A stretch of 64,000 nucleotides of DNA, from positions 62,001 to 126,000 of the forward strand of contig NZ_VUNC01000007.1 in the NCBI RefSeq assembly GCF_009695875.1, written 5' to 3'. The notes beneath the pieces were generated by a model. That model was given only the letters and a program-made list of their open reading frames with translations, was not told the DNA's origin and did not search any database. Positions 8,577-17,358 of this stretch are shown in pieces (positions within the stretch are counted from its first letter, which is position 1; the number at the start of each line of letters is the position of its first letter). This DNA is from Olsenella porci. Its GTDB lineage: Bacteria; Actinomycetota; Coriobacteriia; Coriobacteriales; Atopobiaceae. The position numbers and the translations under genes are program-made.

Positions 8577-8655
8577 GATGATTTCCTCTCACTCCGATGG
8601 GCCGGGCCCCTTACCCGTGCCCTTCCTGATTCTTTTTACTATTACTCGCGCACGG

Positions 8656-8684
8656 ATGCTAGCCCCTTTTCTCGGAGCGGCCAA
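8656..8684 (-). promoter_or_regulatory. Possible promoter of the ferredoxin gene
   Basis: On the minus strand TTGGCC (8684-8679) and TAGCAT (8661-8656) are separated by 17 bp, about 80 nt before the ferredoxin ATG. The match to consensus is moderate. Confidence 0.4.
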
Positions 8685-8738
8685 AAGGATTCCACGCCAT
8701 GCCGAAGCCCCTTTGCCGGGGGAGAGGGACGGCGCCTC

Positions 8739-8754
8739 TCACCTGCGCAAACGC
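8739..8754. repeat. 16-nt intergenic repeat, copy 2
   Basis: Identical to 6411-6426. It follows a GGGGGAGAGGG stretch (8718-8728) that resembles sequences at 6668-6684 (inverted) and 45717-45727. Confidence 0.5.
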
Positions 8755-8814
8755 ATCAGGGATGCAGATGCCCAAAATCGGTGGCCCCTGGCGTGCGTCC
8801 CAAGCCCCTCGTCC

Positions 8815-10167
8815 CTAGCGACGGACCCTCTGCAGCAGCGTCACGGTCTCCACGTGGAAGGTCTGGGGGAACAGGTCAACGGGAGTGACCCAGACGGGGG
8901 AGAAGGTTCCCTCCTCCGCAAAGCGCGCGAGGTCGCGCGCCAGGGTCGCCGGGTCGCACGAGACGTAGGCGATCGCCCTAGCTGGTTGTGCCGAAAGCTT
9001 TTGCACCACGCCGGCGGCAAGCCCGGCCCTCGGCGGGTCGACCACGATCACGTCGGCGTCCGCGTCGGGGAACTCCAGGTCTGCGTCGCCCCCCACGGGG
9101 TCGACGTTGTCCAACCCAGTGCGCTCGAGGTTCCTCCTGAGGTCGCGCACGGCCGGCCCGTACGACTCCACGGCGTCGACCCAGTCGCAGCGGCGGGCGA
9201 GCGGCAGGGTGAAGGTCCCCGCGCCGCTGTAGAGGTCCATCGCACACTCGTCCTCGGCGGGGTCCAGCCCCTCCATCACCAGGCGCACCAGCTCCTCCGC
9301 CCCGCGGGTGTTCACCTGGAAGAACGAGGGTGCCGAGAGGAGCATGGACTCGCTGCCCACGCGCTCCTCCCAGCTGCCGTAGCCACCCAGCTTCTCCAGG
9401 CCCGACACCTTGCGCGCCTTCTGAGGTCCCTTGGTGAGGACCCTCACGACGGAGGTGGCGCCGGTCGCCTCGCGCAGGATCTTCGCGGCCTGCGCGCGCG
9501 GAAAGCCTCCGGTCTGGGTCCAGAGCGCGACCTCGACCTGGCGGGTCCTCCGGGAGGCGCGAACGCCCACGCGGTCAATCTGGAGGGATCGCGAGTTGGA
9601 GAGGTACGAGAGCGCGCCCGAGACTGACTTGGTCACCTTCTCGAAGCCGCGTTGCAGCAGGGGGCAGCGGTCCACCTTGACCACGCGATCTCCCGTGACG
9701 TCGTGCATGCCGATGACGCTGCGACGTCCCTGCGCCTGAAACGCGAGCTCGACCTTGTTGCGGTACCCCCAGGGGTCCCCGGGATCCGAGCACGGACGCA
9801 CGAGCCCATCTGCTTCCTCCTGGGGCATGTGGCCTATCCGCACGAGGGAGTCGACCACGTTGTCGCGCTTCGAGCGAAGCTGGGCCTCGCGTGACAGGTG
9901 CGCCCACGGGCACCCGCCGCACACGTCCACAAAGGGGCAGGGGGCGGTTGAGACGCGCTCGGGGGATGCCTCCAGCACCTCCTCCAGCACGGCGTTGGAG
10001 TACGTGGGCTGCTCGCGCGTCACGCGTGCCCTCACGAGGTCTCCGGGTACGGCGCCCCGCACGAACACCGCCTTGCCGTCGTCGGTGCGGGCGATGGCGT
10101 CGGGGCCGTACGTCATGCGGCCAACGCGCAGGGTAAGGGCTTGCTCGCTGCCGGCGGTTTCGCTCAT
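8815..10167 (-). CDS. 23S rRNA (uracil-C5)-methyltransferase, RlmD/TrmA family
   Basis: SAM-dependent m5U methyltransferase of 450 residues. An N-terminal TRAM domain (residues 8-70) is followed by the Fe-S cysteines C-x5-C-x2-C (CPFVDVCGGCPW), which RlmD/RumA proteins use for a [4Fe-4S] cluster. The Rossmann part shows DLYSGAGTFTLPLA for SAM, VDPPRAGL, and the catalytic nucleophile Cys near residue 404 in YVSCDPATLARD. Which uridine is modified (U1939, U747 or another) cannot be told from sequence. It is followed by no close partner and preceded by the ppk terminator, so it is probably a single-gene unit. Confidence 0.93.
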   Translation of the reverse strand: MSETAGSEQALTLRVGRMTYGPDAIARTDDGKAVFVRGAVPGDLVRARVTREQPTYSNAVLEEVLEASPERVSTAPCPFVDVCGGCPWAHLSREAQLRSKRDNVVDSLVRIGHMPQEEADGLVRPCSDPGDPWGYRNKVELAFQAQGRRSVIGMHDVTGDRVVKVDRCPLLQRGFEKVTKSVSGALSYLSNSRSLQIDRVGVRASRRTRQVEVALWTQTGGFPRAQAAKILREATGATSVVRVLTKGPQKARKVSGLEKLGGYGSWEERVGSESMLLSAPSFFQVNTRGAEELVRLVMEGLDPAEDECAMDLYSGAGTFTLPLARRCDWVDAVESYGPAVRDLRRNLERTGLDNVDPVGGDADLEFPDADADVIVVDPPRAGLAAGVVQKLSAQPARAIAYVSCDPATLARDLARFAEEGTFSPVWVTPVDLFPQTFHVETVTLLQRVRR

Positions 10168-10192
10168 GTGGGTCCTCCTCGCCTCTAGATTT

Positions 10193-10227
10193 GGGCGGCC
10201 CCACCCCGCTTGGGGGAGGGGCCGCCC
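10193..10227 (-). terminator. Terminator hairpin after ppk
   Basis: GGGCGGCCCC (10193-10202) pairs with GGGGCCGCCC (10218-10227), 15-nt loop, 52 nt past the ppk stop on the minus strand. The following sequence on that strand is AAATCTAG, so the U-tract is poor. Confidence 0.65.
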
Positions 10228-10279
10228 GCTGCGAGTCCCATCATACGGTCAACGTGCGTCCGAGCGGACGGCGAGGGTG

Positions 10280-12763
10280 CTATCTACCAGAGAAGAGCAT
10301 CCTGAAGCCCTCGCCGATGAGCCGGAGGCCACGGGAGAGACGACCCTCTCCCTCGCCTTCGGGCTCCGACGGTTGCGGTGCGGCTGCGGTCGCGGTGGAC
10401 GGCTTTGGGGCACGATGCCCGGGAGCCGCGGGCTCAGCGGGGGTTGCTGGCTCCGACTTCGCGAATGCGGCCTTCTCGGGCTCCTCCTTCGCGGGCTTGG
10501 CCATCGCGACGACGTCCATGTCACCCGCCGAGTAGGTCCCGATGTTGGGGAGGCTCAGGAGCTGCCTCTTCATCTCAGGGGTGATCCTGGGCATGATGGA
10601 TGTCGCTGGAGTGACCTCCTCGACCACCCTGTCGTCACCCTCGTGGGCGCGCAGGTACGCCAACTGCAGCAGAACCTCCTGGCTGTTGATGCGGGGCGTG
10701 TCCTCCTCAACGGGAATGCGCTCCCACGTGCCCTCGCTGGTCAGGCGGCGCGCCTTGACGTTGTCGGCAAGCTGCAGGCTCATGTATTCGATCACGAGCT
10801 CGCGGCACGTGGGGTCGAGCACGGGGTAGGCGATCTCGACGCGGCGCTCGGTGTTTCGGGTCATCATGTCTGCCGAGGAGAGGTACACGGTGTCCGCGTT
10901 GACGCCAAACGCGTAGACGCGCGCGTGCTCCAGGAAGCGGCCCACGATCTGGCGGACCACCAGGTTGTCGGTCTTGCCCGGGATGTTCGCCTTGATGCAG
11001 GCGATGCCGCGCACGATCATGATCACGCGCACGCCCGCCTCGCAGGACTCCGAGATCTTGTCAATCACGTCGCGGTCGGTGAGGGAGTTCATCTTGAGGA
11101 ACACCTGCGCGGGCTTGCCCGCCCTCGCGCGCTCGATCTCGCGGTCCAGCCCGCGCATCACGAGCGGCTTGAGTCCCGCGGGCGCGACACCCAGGTAGCG
11201 GTAGTTGCCCAACAGATTGCCGATCGAGAGGTTGCGGAAGAACAGGTTGCCGTCCTCGCCGATGCCATGATGGGCGGTCAGGAGCATGAAGTCGGAGTAC
11301 AGGCGCGCCGTCTTCTCGTTGAAGTTGCCCGTGCCCAGGCAGGTGATGCGACTGATGGTGCCCTTGTCGTGGTAGGTGATCTGGCAGATCTTGGAGTGGC
11401 ACTTAAAGCCCTCGGAGCCATAGATGACAGTGCAGCCGGCAGACTCGAGCCTCTCCGCCCAGGCGATGTTGTTCGCCTCGTCAAAGCGCGCGCGGAGCTC
11501 CATCAGCACCGTGACGTCCTTCCCGTTCTCCGCGGCGGCTATGAGGCTCTCGCAGAGGTGTGACTGCTTTGCCACTCGGTAGAGCGTGATCTTGATCGAG
11601 ATGCAGTCGTCGTCCGATGACGCCTCGCGCAGCAGGGTCAGCAGGGGGGACATCGATTCGTAGGGATAGAAGAGCAGGACGTCGTGGTCCTCGATCTGCG
11701 GGCGCATGGGCTCGTTCATGTTGACCATGGGGGAGATCTGCGGATCAAAGGGCTGGAACACCAGCTCGTCGTGGTGCTGGGTGGGGATGTGGGACTCCAG
11801 GCCGTAGACAAAGCCGAGGTCGAGCGGGATGTTCACCCGAGAGAGACGGTCGGGGCGCAGTCCCAGCTCGTCCATCACCAGGCTTTCCAGCTCATCGTCG
11901 AGCGAGCCCCTTATCTCAAGGCGGATGGGCTGCAGCCGCTGGCGCTTCTTGAGCACCTTCTTCATGTGCTGGCGGTAGTCCTCTTCCTCCTCCACGCCCT
12001 CGCCGTCGGGGTCGATGTCGGCGTTGCGGGTGACCCTGATGGTCGCCGCTCGGGTGGGCTCGTAGTCGCCGAAGCAGCTGCCCAGGTAGGTGTAGATGAC
12101 GTCCTCCAGGAGGGTGTAGCGATACTCCTCCGGCGAGGAGGGGAGCGCGATGACGCGGGGGAGCGACGGGGGGACCTCAACCTGGCCCAGGACGCCCCTC
12201 TCGGTCGGGCCGTCAAGGGAGCACAGCACGTACAGCAGGCCGTTCCTCAGGTTGGGGAAGGGATGGCGTGGGTCGATGATCAGGGGGGAGATGATCGGGG
12301 CCACGTTGCGCGTGAACTCCCTCTCGGTGGCCTCGCGGTCCGCCTGGGTGTACTCCAGGGGAGGGACGTAGGTCAGCCCGTGGCGGGAGAGCTCGTCCGT
12401 CACGGTGGTCCAGGCCTCCTCCTGGCGGGCAAGGAGGGCGGGGAGCATCTTGAAGACCGATGCGAGCTGCTCGGAGGGGGTCTCGTTGGACTTGTTGTCG
12501 GTGGGCTGGTGCTTGAGCCGCGCAAGGTCGGAAAGACCTCCCACGCGAATCATGAACCACTCGTCGAGGTTGGAGCCAAAGATCTCGACGAACTTGAGCC
12601 TCTCGAAGAGCGGAACGCTCTCGTCAAAGGCCTCGTCGAGCACGCGGTCGTCAAAGTGGAGCCAGCTCACCTCGCGATTCTGCGTGTACGAGAAGTCACG
12701 CTCGTGGGGTCGCGGCTCCTTCCCTGCGGGCGATTCCTGCACGAACTCCCCCTTGTTTCCCAT
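10280..12763 (-). CDS. ppk: Polyphosphate kinase 1
   Basis: Reversible synthesis of inorganic polyphosphate from ATP. 827 residues. The N and H domains (EVSWLHFDDRVLDEA, SNLDEWFMIRVGGL), then the catalytic C1/C2 domains with CHSKICQI (the autophosphorylated His), GTGNFNEKTARLYSDF and MNSLTDRDVI. It is about 110 residues longer than typical Ppk because of a low-complexity C-terminal extension rich in Ala, Pro and Glu (residues about 755-827), whose role is unknown. The ATG at 12763 is chosen because GGAGGA lies 4 nt before it; a TTG four codons upstream is in the SD itself. Single-gene unit. Confidence 0.95.
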   Translation of the reverse strand: MGNKGEFVQESPAGKEPRPHERDFSYTQNREVSWLHFDDRVLDEAFDESVPLFERLKFVEIFGSNLDEWFMIRVGGLSDLARLKHQPTDNKSNETPSEQLASVFKMLPALLARQEEAWTTVTDELSRHGLTYVPPLEYTQADREATEREFTRNVAPIISPLIIDPRHPFPNLRNGLLYVLCSLDGPTERGVLGQVEVPPSLPRVIALPSSPEEYRYTLLEDVIYTYLGSCFGDYEPTRAATIRVTRNADIDPDGEGVEEEEDYRQHMKKVLKKRQRLQPIRLEIRGSLDDELESLVMDELGLRPDRLSRVNIPLDLGFVYGLESHIPTQHHDELVFQPFDPQISPMVNMNEPMRPQIEDHDVLLFYPYESMSPLLTLLREASSDDDCISIKITLYRVAKQSHLCESLIAAAENGKDVTVLMELRARFDEANNIAWAERLESAGCTVIYGSEGFKCHSKICQITYHDKGTISRITCLGTGNFNEKTARLYSDFMLLTAHHGIGEDGNLFFRNLSIGNLLGNYRYLGVAPAGLKPLVMRGLDREIERARAGKPAQVFLKMNSLTDRDVIDKISESCEAGVRVIMIVRGIACIKANIPGKTDNLVVRQIVGRFLEHARVYAFGVNADTVYLSSADMMTRNTERRVEIAYPVLDPTCRELVIEYMSLQLADNVKARRLTSEGTWERIPVEEDTPRINSQEVLLQLAYLRAHEGDDRVVEEVTPATSIMPRITPEMKRQLLSLPNIGTYSAGDMDVVAMAKPAKEEPEKAAFAKSEPATPAEPAAPGHRAPKPSTATAAAPQPSEPEGEGEGRLSRGLRLIGEGFRMLFSGR

Positions 12764-13078
12764 CTGTTCCTCCAAGGGTCATCAGCGGATGCCAGTGCGG
12801 CAATTCTACTGCTTGGCACCAAATGGGAGATTTTGCCCCAACTGCCAGAAGAATTGAATAATGATGGATATTAATAAAAAAGAATAGAATATTAACGGCT
12901 TGTTACACCGCTTTTATGACTCTAGCGGAATAAGTGAACCGGTTCTTGCGGCCTCTTCGGCGAGTAAGCATATGGTAAGGAATAAGCAGCTCAATGGCCT
13001 TGATAATTGTGCAGCTACGTGCAAGTAGACCGTTCGTCCTCGTAAAGCTACCGTTCCCACTTATTAACGAAAACGAGG

Positions 13079-13120
13079 GTGACGTAACGCCGAGTATTGG
13101 ATATAGTGTTTTTCGGCGTT
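13079..13120 (+). promoter_or_regulatory. Putative arcA promoter with inverted repeat around the -10
   Basis: GTGACG (13079-13084), 17 bp, TATAGT (13102-13107). The 8-bp arms AACGCCGA (13086-13093) and TCGGCGTT (13113-13120) flank the -10 hexamer, and the shared motif TATTGGATA (13095-13103) overlaps it. This gives a leader of about 120 nt before the ATG at 13238. The layout would suit a repressor that covers the -10 (inference). Confidence 0.5.
13095..13103 (+). promoter_or_regulatory. TATTGGATA motif, copy 1 (arcA)
   Basis: Same nonamer as at 15684-15692 and 17591-17599, each upstream of an arginine-catabolism gene. Confidence 0.45.
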
Positions 13121-13237
13121 AAGGCACGCGATGCGGGCCGGGCAGCGAAATCGCAGCATTTCAGGCCTGGCGAGCTCGCGGGTAACGTATTCGTAAAGTG
13201 TTGGTAAGGTGCCAGCACGAAAGGAGAAGGAGGAACC

Positions 13238-14491
13238 ATGGCTAACGGGCTTTACGTCCACAGCGAAATTGGCCCCCTGAAGAAGGTCTTGCTCCACAGG
13301 CCTGGCGAGGAGCTCCTCAACCTCACGCCTGATGACCTCGAGCGCCTTCTGTTCGACGACATCCCCTTCCTGGAGGTCGCACAGGCGGAGCACGACCGCT
13401 TTGCGGAGATCCTGCGCGAGCAGGGCGTCGAGGTCCTGTACCTCGAGAAGCTGACGGCCGAGGCCCTGGACGCCGTTCCCGGCGCCCGCGAGGAGTTCAC
13501 CAACCAGTGGCTCGACGAGTCCGGCCTCAAGGGCAAGGCAGCCCGCGCCGCCGTCAAGGAGTACATGGACTCCATCAAGGACACCAAGACCTTCGTCGAC
13601 AAGACGATCGCCGGCCTCCGCAAGGAGGAGATCGACCTTCCCGCCAACAGCTCCAGCCTGCTCGCCGACCTCGTCGGCTCTGACCAGGACGGCGAGACCG
13701 ACCTCCTGATTGACCCCATGCCCAACACGTACTTCACGCGCGACCCGTTTGCCGTCGTGGGCAAGGGCGTCAACCTCAACCGCATGTTCTCGGTCACCCG
13801 CAACCGCGAGACCCTGTACGGCAAGTTCATCTTCAAGTATCACCCCGACTACAAGGACGCTCCCCTGTGGTACCGCCGCGACAGCGCATATCACACCGAG
13901 GGTGGCGACGTCCTCAACCTCAACGCCCACACCCTGGCCATCGGCATCTCCCAGCGCACCCAGGCTGGCGCCATCGACCAGCTCGCCCAGAACATGTTCT
14001 GGGAGAAGGGCGACCAGTGCGAGATCGACACCATCTATGCGTTCAACATCCCCGTGTCCCGTGCCTTCATGCACCTCGACACCGTGTTCACGCAGATTGA
14101 CGTCGACAAGTTCACCATCCACCCGGGCATCATGGGGACCCTGCAGGTCTTCAAGCTCACCAAGGGCGCTCAGCAGGGCGAGGTCAAGATCGAGGAGATG
14201 AACGACACCCTCGAGCACGTCCTCGAGAAGGCCCTTGGCCTCGACCAGGTCAAGCTCATCAAGTGCGGTGGCGGCGACCCCGTTGCGGCTGCCCGCGAGC
14301 AGTGGAACGACGGCTCCAACACCCTGTGCGTCGCGCCGGGCAAGATTTGCGTCTACCAGCGCAACTCCGTCACCAACGACGTGCTCTACAAGGAGGGCCT
14401 CGACCTCCTCGTGGTTCCCTCGGCCGAGCTCTCCCGTGGCCGTGGCGGCCCCCGCTGCATGAGCATGCCCTTCGCTCGTGAGGACCTCTAG
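13238..14491 (+). CDS. arcA: Arginine deiminase
   Basis: Hydrolyses L-arginine to citrulline and ammonia, the first step of the arginine deiminase pathway. 417 residues, normal length. Family motifs: EIGPLKKVLLHRPGEEL at the N-terminus, YFTRDPFAVVGKG, the HTEGGDVL catalytic His/Glu region, and the nucleophile Cys near residue 407 in GPRCMSMPF. A very strong ribosome binding site (AAAGGAGAAGGAGG) precedes the ATG, and codon use is highly biased to C-ending codons, as in highly expressed genes. Its own terminator follows, so arcA and the carbamoyltransferase gene are partly separate units. Confidence 0.98.
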   Translation: MANGLYVHSEIGPLKKVLLHRPGEELLNLTPDDLERLLFDDIPFLEVAQAEHDRFAEILREQGVEVLYLEKLTAEALDAVPGAREEFTNQWLDESGLKGKAARAAVKEYMDSIKDTKTFVDKTIAGLRKEEIDLPANSSSLLADLVGSDQDGETDLLIDPMPNTYFTRDPFAVVGKGVNLNRMFSVTRNRETLYGKFIFKYHPDYKDAPLWYRRDSAYHTEGGDVLNLNAHTLAIGISQRTQAGAIDQLAQNMFWEKGDQCEIDTIYAFNIPVSRAFMHLDTVFTQIDVDKFTIHPGIMGTLQVFKLTKGAQQGEVKIEEMNDTLEHVLEKALGLDQVKLIKCGGGDPVAAAREQWNDGSNTLCVAPGKICVYQRNSVTNDVLYKEGLDLLVVPSAELSRGRGGPRCMSMPFAREDL

Positions 14492-14511
14492 TCTCTCGAA
14501 TAGCCTGAAGT

Positions 14512-14537
14512 CCGAGGGTGCCCAGTGGCACCCTCGG
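14512..14537 (+). terminator. Terminator or attenuating hairpin between arcA and the OTC gene
   Basis: CCGAGGGTGCC (14512-14522), loop CAGT, GGCACCCTCGG (14527-14537). No long T-run follows, so partial read-through into the next gene is possible. Confidence 0.65.
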
Positions 14538-14612
14538 GCTACTGCTGTCGAGTCAATATCAGTGTTCTAACCGATGGTATAGGGCCGTCGGTGGAAAACG
14601 AAAGGAAAGTAC

Positions 14613-15608
14613 ATGGGCGTCAATCTTAGCGGTCGCAGCTTCCTGAAGCTTCTGGACTTCTCCACCGAGGAGATTAACTACCTCCTGGACCTCTCCCGTG
14701 ACTTCAAGAACATGAAGCGCGCTGGCGTGCCCCACCGCTACCTCGAGGGCAAGAACGTCGCCCTCCTCTTCGAGAAGACCTCGACCCGTACCCGTTGCTC
14801 CTTCGAGGTCGGCGCCTATGACCTCGGCATGGGCTGCACCTACCTTGACCCCAGCGGCTCCCAGATGGGCCATAAGGAGTCCATCGCCGACACCGCTCGC
14901 GTCCTCGGCCGCATGTTTGACGGCATCGAGTACCGTGGCTTCGAGCAGGAGAAGGTTGAGGAGCTCGCCAAGTACGCTGGCGTCCCCGTTTGGAACGGCC
15001 TCACCAACGAGTTCCACCCCACCCAGATGCTCGCCGACATCCTCACGATGAAGGAGAACTTCAACAACGACATCAAGGGTCGTCAGCTCACCTTCATGGG
15101 TGACGCGGGCAACAACGTCGGCAACTCCCTCATGGTCGTCTGCGCCAAGCTCGGCGTCAACTTCGTGGCCTGTGGCCCCAAGGACAACATGCCCGAGGAC
15201 GAGCTCGTCAAGACCTGCCAGGAGATCGCTGCCCAGAACGGCTCCACGGTCAAGCTGACCGAGGACGTCCACGAGGGCGTCAAGGATGCCGACGCCATCT
15301 ACACCGACATCTGGGTGTCGATGGGCCAGCCCGACGAGCTCTACAAGACCCGCATCCCCCTCATGGAGCCCTATCGCGTCACCTCTGACGTCATGTCCCA
15401 GGCTCACGACGACTGCATCTTCCTGCACTGCCTGCCTTCCTTCCACGACACCAAGACCACCAAGGGTGCCGAGGTTGCGAAGAAGTTCGGCATCACCGAG
15501 ATGGAGGTCACCGACGAGGTCTTCGAGTCCCGTGCCTCCAAGGTCTTCGACGAGGCCGAGAACCGCATGCACACCATCAAGGCTGTCATGTACGCTACCC
15601 TCAAGTAA
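14613..15608 (+). CDS. arcB: Ornithine carbamoyltransferase (catabolic context)
   Basis: Phosphorolysis of citrulline to ornithine and carbamoyl phosphate. 331 residues. Carbamoyl phosphate site [17 protein letters not shown], ornithine region [18 protein letters not shown] and the HCLPSFHD loop are all present. The symbol arcB rests on the neighbouring arcA; the sequence itself does not separate catabolic from anabolic (ArgF) enzymes. AAAGGAAAG precedes the ATG at 14613. Codon use is as biased as in arcA. A perfect terminator follows. Confidence 0.95.
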   Translation: MGVNLSGRSFLKLLDFSTEEINYLLDLSRDFKNMKRAGVPHRYLEGKNVALLFEKTSTRTRCSFEVGAYDLGMGCTYLDPSGSQMGHKESIADTARVLGRMFDGIEYRGFEQEKVEELAKYAGVPVWNGLTNEFHPTQMLADILTMKENFNNDIKGRQLTFMGDAGNNVGNSLMVVCAKLGVNFVACGPKDNMPEDELVKTCQEIAAQNGSTVKLTEDVHEGVKDADAIYTDIWVSMGQPDELYKTRIPLMEPYRVTSDVMSQAHDDCIFLHCLPSFHDTKTTKGAEVAKKFGITEMEVTDEVFESRASKVFDEAENRMHTIKAVMYATLK

Positions 15609-15626
15609 GTAGCTCTCTGCGAGTTG

Positions 15627-15662
15627 AAAAAGGCCTCCCCGACATGTCGGGGAGGCCTTTTT
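15627..15662 (+). terminator. Rho-independent terminator after the OTC gene
   Basis: A fully symmetrical 36-nt palindrome with five A residues at the left edge and five T residues at the right (15658-15662) lies 18 nt after the stop. Stem of 13 G/C-rich pairs; works in either direction. Confidence 0.95.
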
Positions 15663-15676
15663 CCTGTCTAATTATC

Positions 15677-15692
15677 ATCCAAATATTGGATA
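15677..15692 (+). promoter_or_regulatory. TATTGGATA motif, copy 2 (APC antiporter gene), inside a dyad
   Basis: TATTGGATA at 15684-15692 is the right half of an inverted repeat ATCCAA-ATA-TTGGAT (15677-15691), 8-9 nt upstream of the proposed -35. Confidence 0.5.
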
Positions 15693-15700
15693 GGTGAAAT

Positions 15701-15729
15701 TTGTTTGCACACATGGTGTGAACTATATA
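15701..15729 (+). promoter_or_regulatory. Putative promoter of the APC antiporter gene with a dyad in the spacer
   Basis: TTGTTT (15701-15706), 17 bp, TATATA (15724-15729). The spacer contains the dyad CACAC-ATG-GTGTG (15708-15720), a typical position for a repressor or MerR-like activator site. Start codon about 50 nt downstream. Confidence 0.55.
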
Positions 15730-15778
15730 TACAATCATTGAGGTTCTATTGGCTTCATCGTTCCTGAGGAGGAAAACG

Positions 15779-17257
15779 ATGGCAAACAATGAGAAGGTGG
15801 ACAACCCCGACGGCGTTGGCTTCTTCGGCCTCGTCGGCCTGGTCGTCTCATCCTGCATCGGATCCGGCGTCTTCGCCCTAACTGGGCAGCTCGCCAACGT
15901 GGCGTCGCCCGGTGCCGCTCTGGTGGCATGGGTCATCTGCGGACTGGGCTTCCTGTTCCTGGCCCTCTCGCTTGCCAACCTGGGTGCAAAGCGTCCCGAC
16001 GCTGACGGCGTCGTCGCCTACGCCGAGGAGGGCTTTGGCAAGTTCGCCGGCTTCATCTCCGGCTGGGGCTACTGGCTGTCCGCGTGGCTGGGCAACGTCG
16101 GGTTCGCGACCATGGTGGCGCAGACCCTTGGTTCCGAGTACTGCCTTGGCAACATCCTTCCTGGCGTGTTCTCCGACCCCAACACGGGCAACCCTGCGAT
16201 CGTGGGTGTCATCGTGATCTCCCTGCTGCTCTGGGCGCTGACCTACCTGGTCATTCGTGGCGTCGAGAGCGCCGCGTTCCTCAACGCCATCGTCATGGTC
16301 GTCAAGGTCGCCTCCATCCTGCTCTTCATTGTCTTCACCTTCTTCAGCTTCAAGGCCGGCGTCTTCACCGCCGACTTCTGGGGCACCGCTGCCCGTAACG
16401 CCACCGTGCTCGCCGCGAACGGCGACGGCCTTGGTAGCGTCGGAACCCAGGTCACCAACTGCATCCTCGTCATGATGTGGGTGTTCATTGGCATCGAGGG
16501 CGCCTCGGTCATGAGCAAGCGTGCGCGCAAGAAGTCCGAGATCGGCTCTGCCACCATCCTCGGCCTCGTGGTGCTGCTCGTGCTCTACATCTGCGCCTCC
16601 GTGCTCCCGTACGGCGTCCTTCCCTACAAGGACCTCGTCGCGGCTCCCAAGCCTGCAACGATCACCGTCTTCGAGGCGATGGCTCCCGGCTGGGGCGGCG
16701 CCTTCATCTCCTGGGCAATCATCATCTCCGTCTGCGGGTCTTGGCTCTCCTTCACCATGCTGCCCGCCGAGTGCACCTCGATGATGGCGGACCATGGCCT
16801 TCTCCCCAAGTCCTGGGACGAGCGCAACAAGGCCAACGCTCCTCAGATGTCGCTCCTCATCGTTGCCGTGCTGACCGAGATCTTCATCATCATCGCTACG
16901 TTCGCCGCTGACGCATATACCTTCGCGATCTCGATGTGCACCGTCACCATCGTCATCACCTGGGCCTTCGCTGCCGCCTATCAGGTCAAGTACAGCGTTG
17001 AGAACCACGAGGGCCTTCAGGCGTTCTTCGGCGTCCTCGCCCTTCTCTTCCAGGTCGTCGGCGTCATGTTCACCGGCTGGGGCTTCCTGCTCCTCGCCTG
17101 CCTGGGCTACATCCCCGGCATGTTCTTCTACAAGAAGGCGCGCGAGGAGAACGGTGGCTCCGTCACCAAGGCGGAGTGGGCCGTGTTCGCGGTGATCGCC
17201 GTTCTCGGCATCATCTCGATCCCCCTCACCGCGGTGGGCATCATTCCAGTCTTCTAA
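15779..17257 (+). CDS. arcD: APC-family amino acid antiporter, probably arginine/ornithine
   Basis: Membrane carrier of about 492 residues with 12 or so hydrophobic segments and the APC start VGFFGLVGLVVSSCIGSGVFALTG. It matches the basic amino acid/polyamine antiporter subgroup that contains ArcD and LysP-like exchangers. Placed after arcA and the OTC gene, it most likely exchanges external arginine for ornithine (inference). The ATG at 15779 is chosen because GAGGAGG lies 7 nt upstream; the in-frame TTG at 15749 has no such site. It has its own promoter and terminator. Confidence 0.88.
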   Translation: MANNEKVDNPDGVGFFGLVGLVVSSCIGSGVFALTGQLANVASPGAALVAWVICGLGFLFLALSLANLGAKRPDADGVVAYAEEGFGKFAGFISGWGYWLSAWLGNVGFATMVAQTLGSEYCLGNILPGVFSDPNTGNPAIVGVIVISLLLWALTYLVIRGVESAAFLNAIVMVVKVASILLFIVFTFFSFKAGVFTADFWGTAARNATVLAANGDGLGSVGTQVTNCILVMMWVFIGIEGASVMSKRARKKSEIGSATILGLVVLLVLYICASVLPYGVLPYKDLVAAPKPATITVFEAMAPGWGGAFISWAIIISVCGSWLSFTMLPAECTSMMADHGLLPKSWDERNKANAPQMSLLIVAVLTEIFIIIATFAADAYTFAISMCTVTIVITWAFAAAYQVKYSVENHEGLQAFFGVLALLFQVVGVMFTGWGFLLLACLGYIPGMFFYKKAREENGGSVTKAEWAVFAVIAVLGIISIPLTAVGIIPVF

Positions 17258-17279
17258 GGTATCGGGACATAGTTCTTGT

Positions 17280-17320
17280 GGGGGAGGGTCGCCTTTTGCG
17301 GCCCTCCCCCTTGTTTGTGG
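17280..17320 (+). terminator. Rho-independent terminator after arcD
   Basis: GGGGGAGGG..CGC (from 17280) pairs with GCG..CCCTCCCCC (to 17310) around a CTTTT loop, followed by TTGTTTG. Confidence 0.85.
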
Positions 17321-17358
17321 CACTGCATTGGCACCCTTTTGTTCGGAAGGGCAAATGT

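Larger units (their letters stand above)
8577..8814. other. Intergenic region upstream of the ferredoxin gene
   Basis: Holds the likely ferredoxin promoter (8656-8684), the second copy of the 16-nt repeat (8739-8754) and a small GAGAGG/CCTCTC hairpin (8722-8740) that could end transcription of the rlmD-like gene. No ORF supported. Confidence 0.5.
12764..13237. other. 474-bp divergent intergenic region between ppk and arcA
   Basis: AT-rich for this genome, above all 12850-12920. It contains the promoters of ppk (minus) and arcA (plus). Short dyads are visible: CCGCT/AGCGG at 12908-12928, GAACCGGTTC at 12936-12945 and AACGCCGA/TCGGCGTT at 13086-13120. No protein or RNA gene can be supported. 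Confidence 0.6.
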
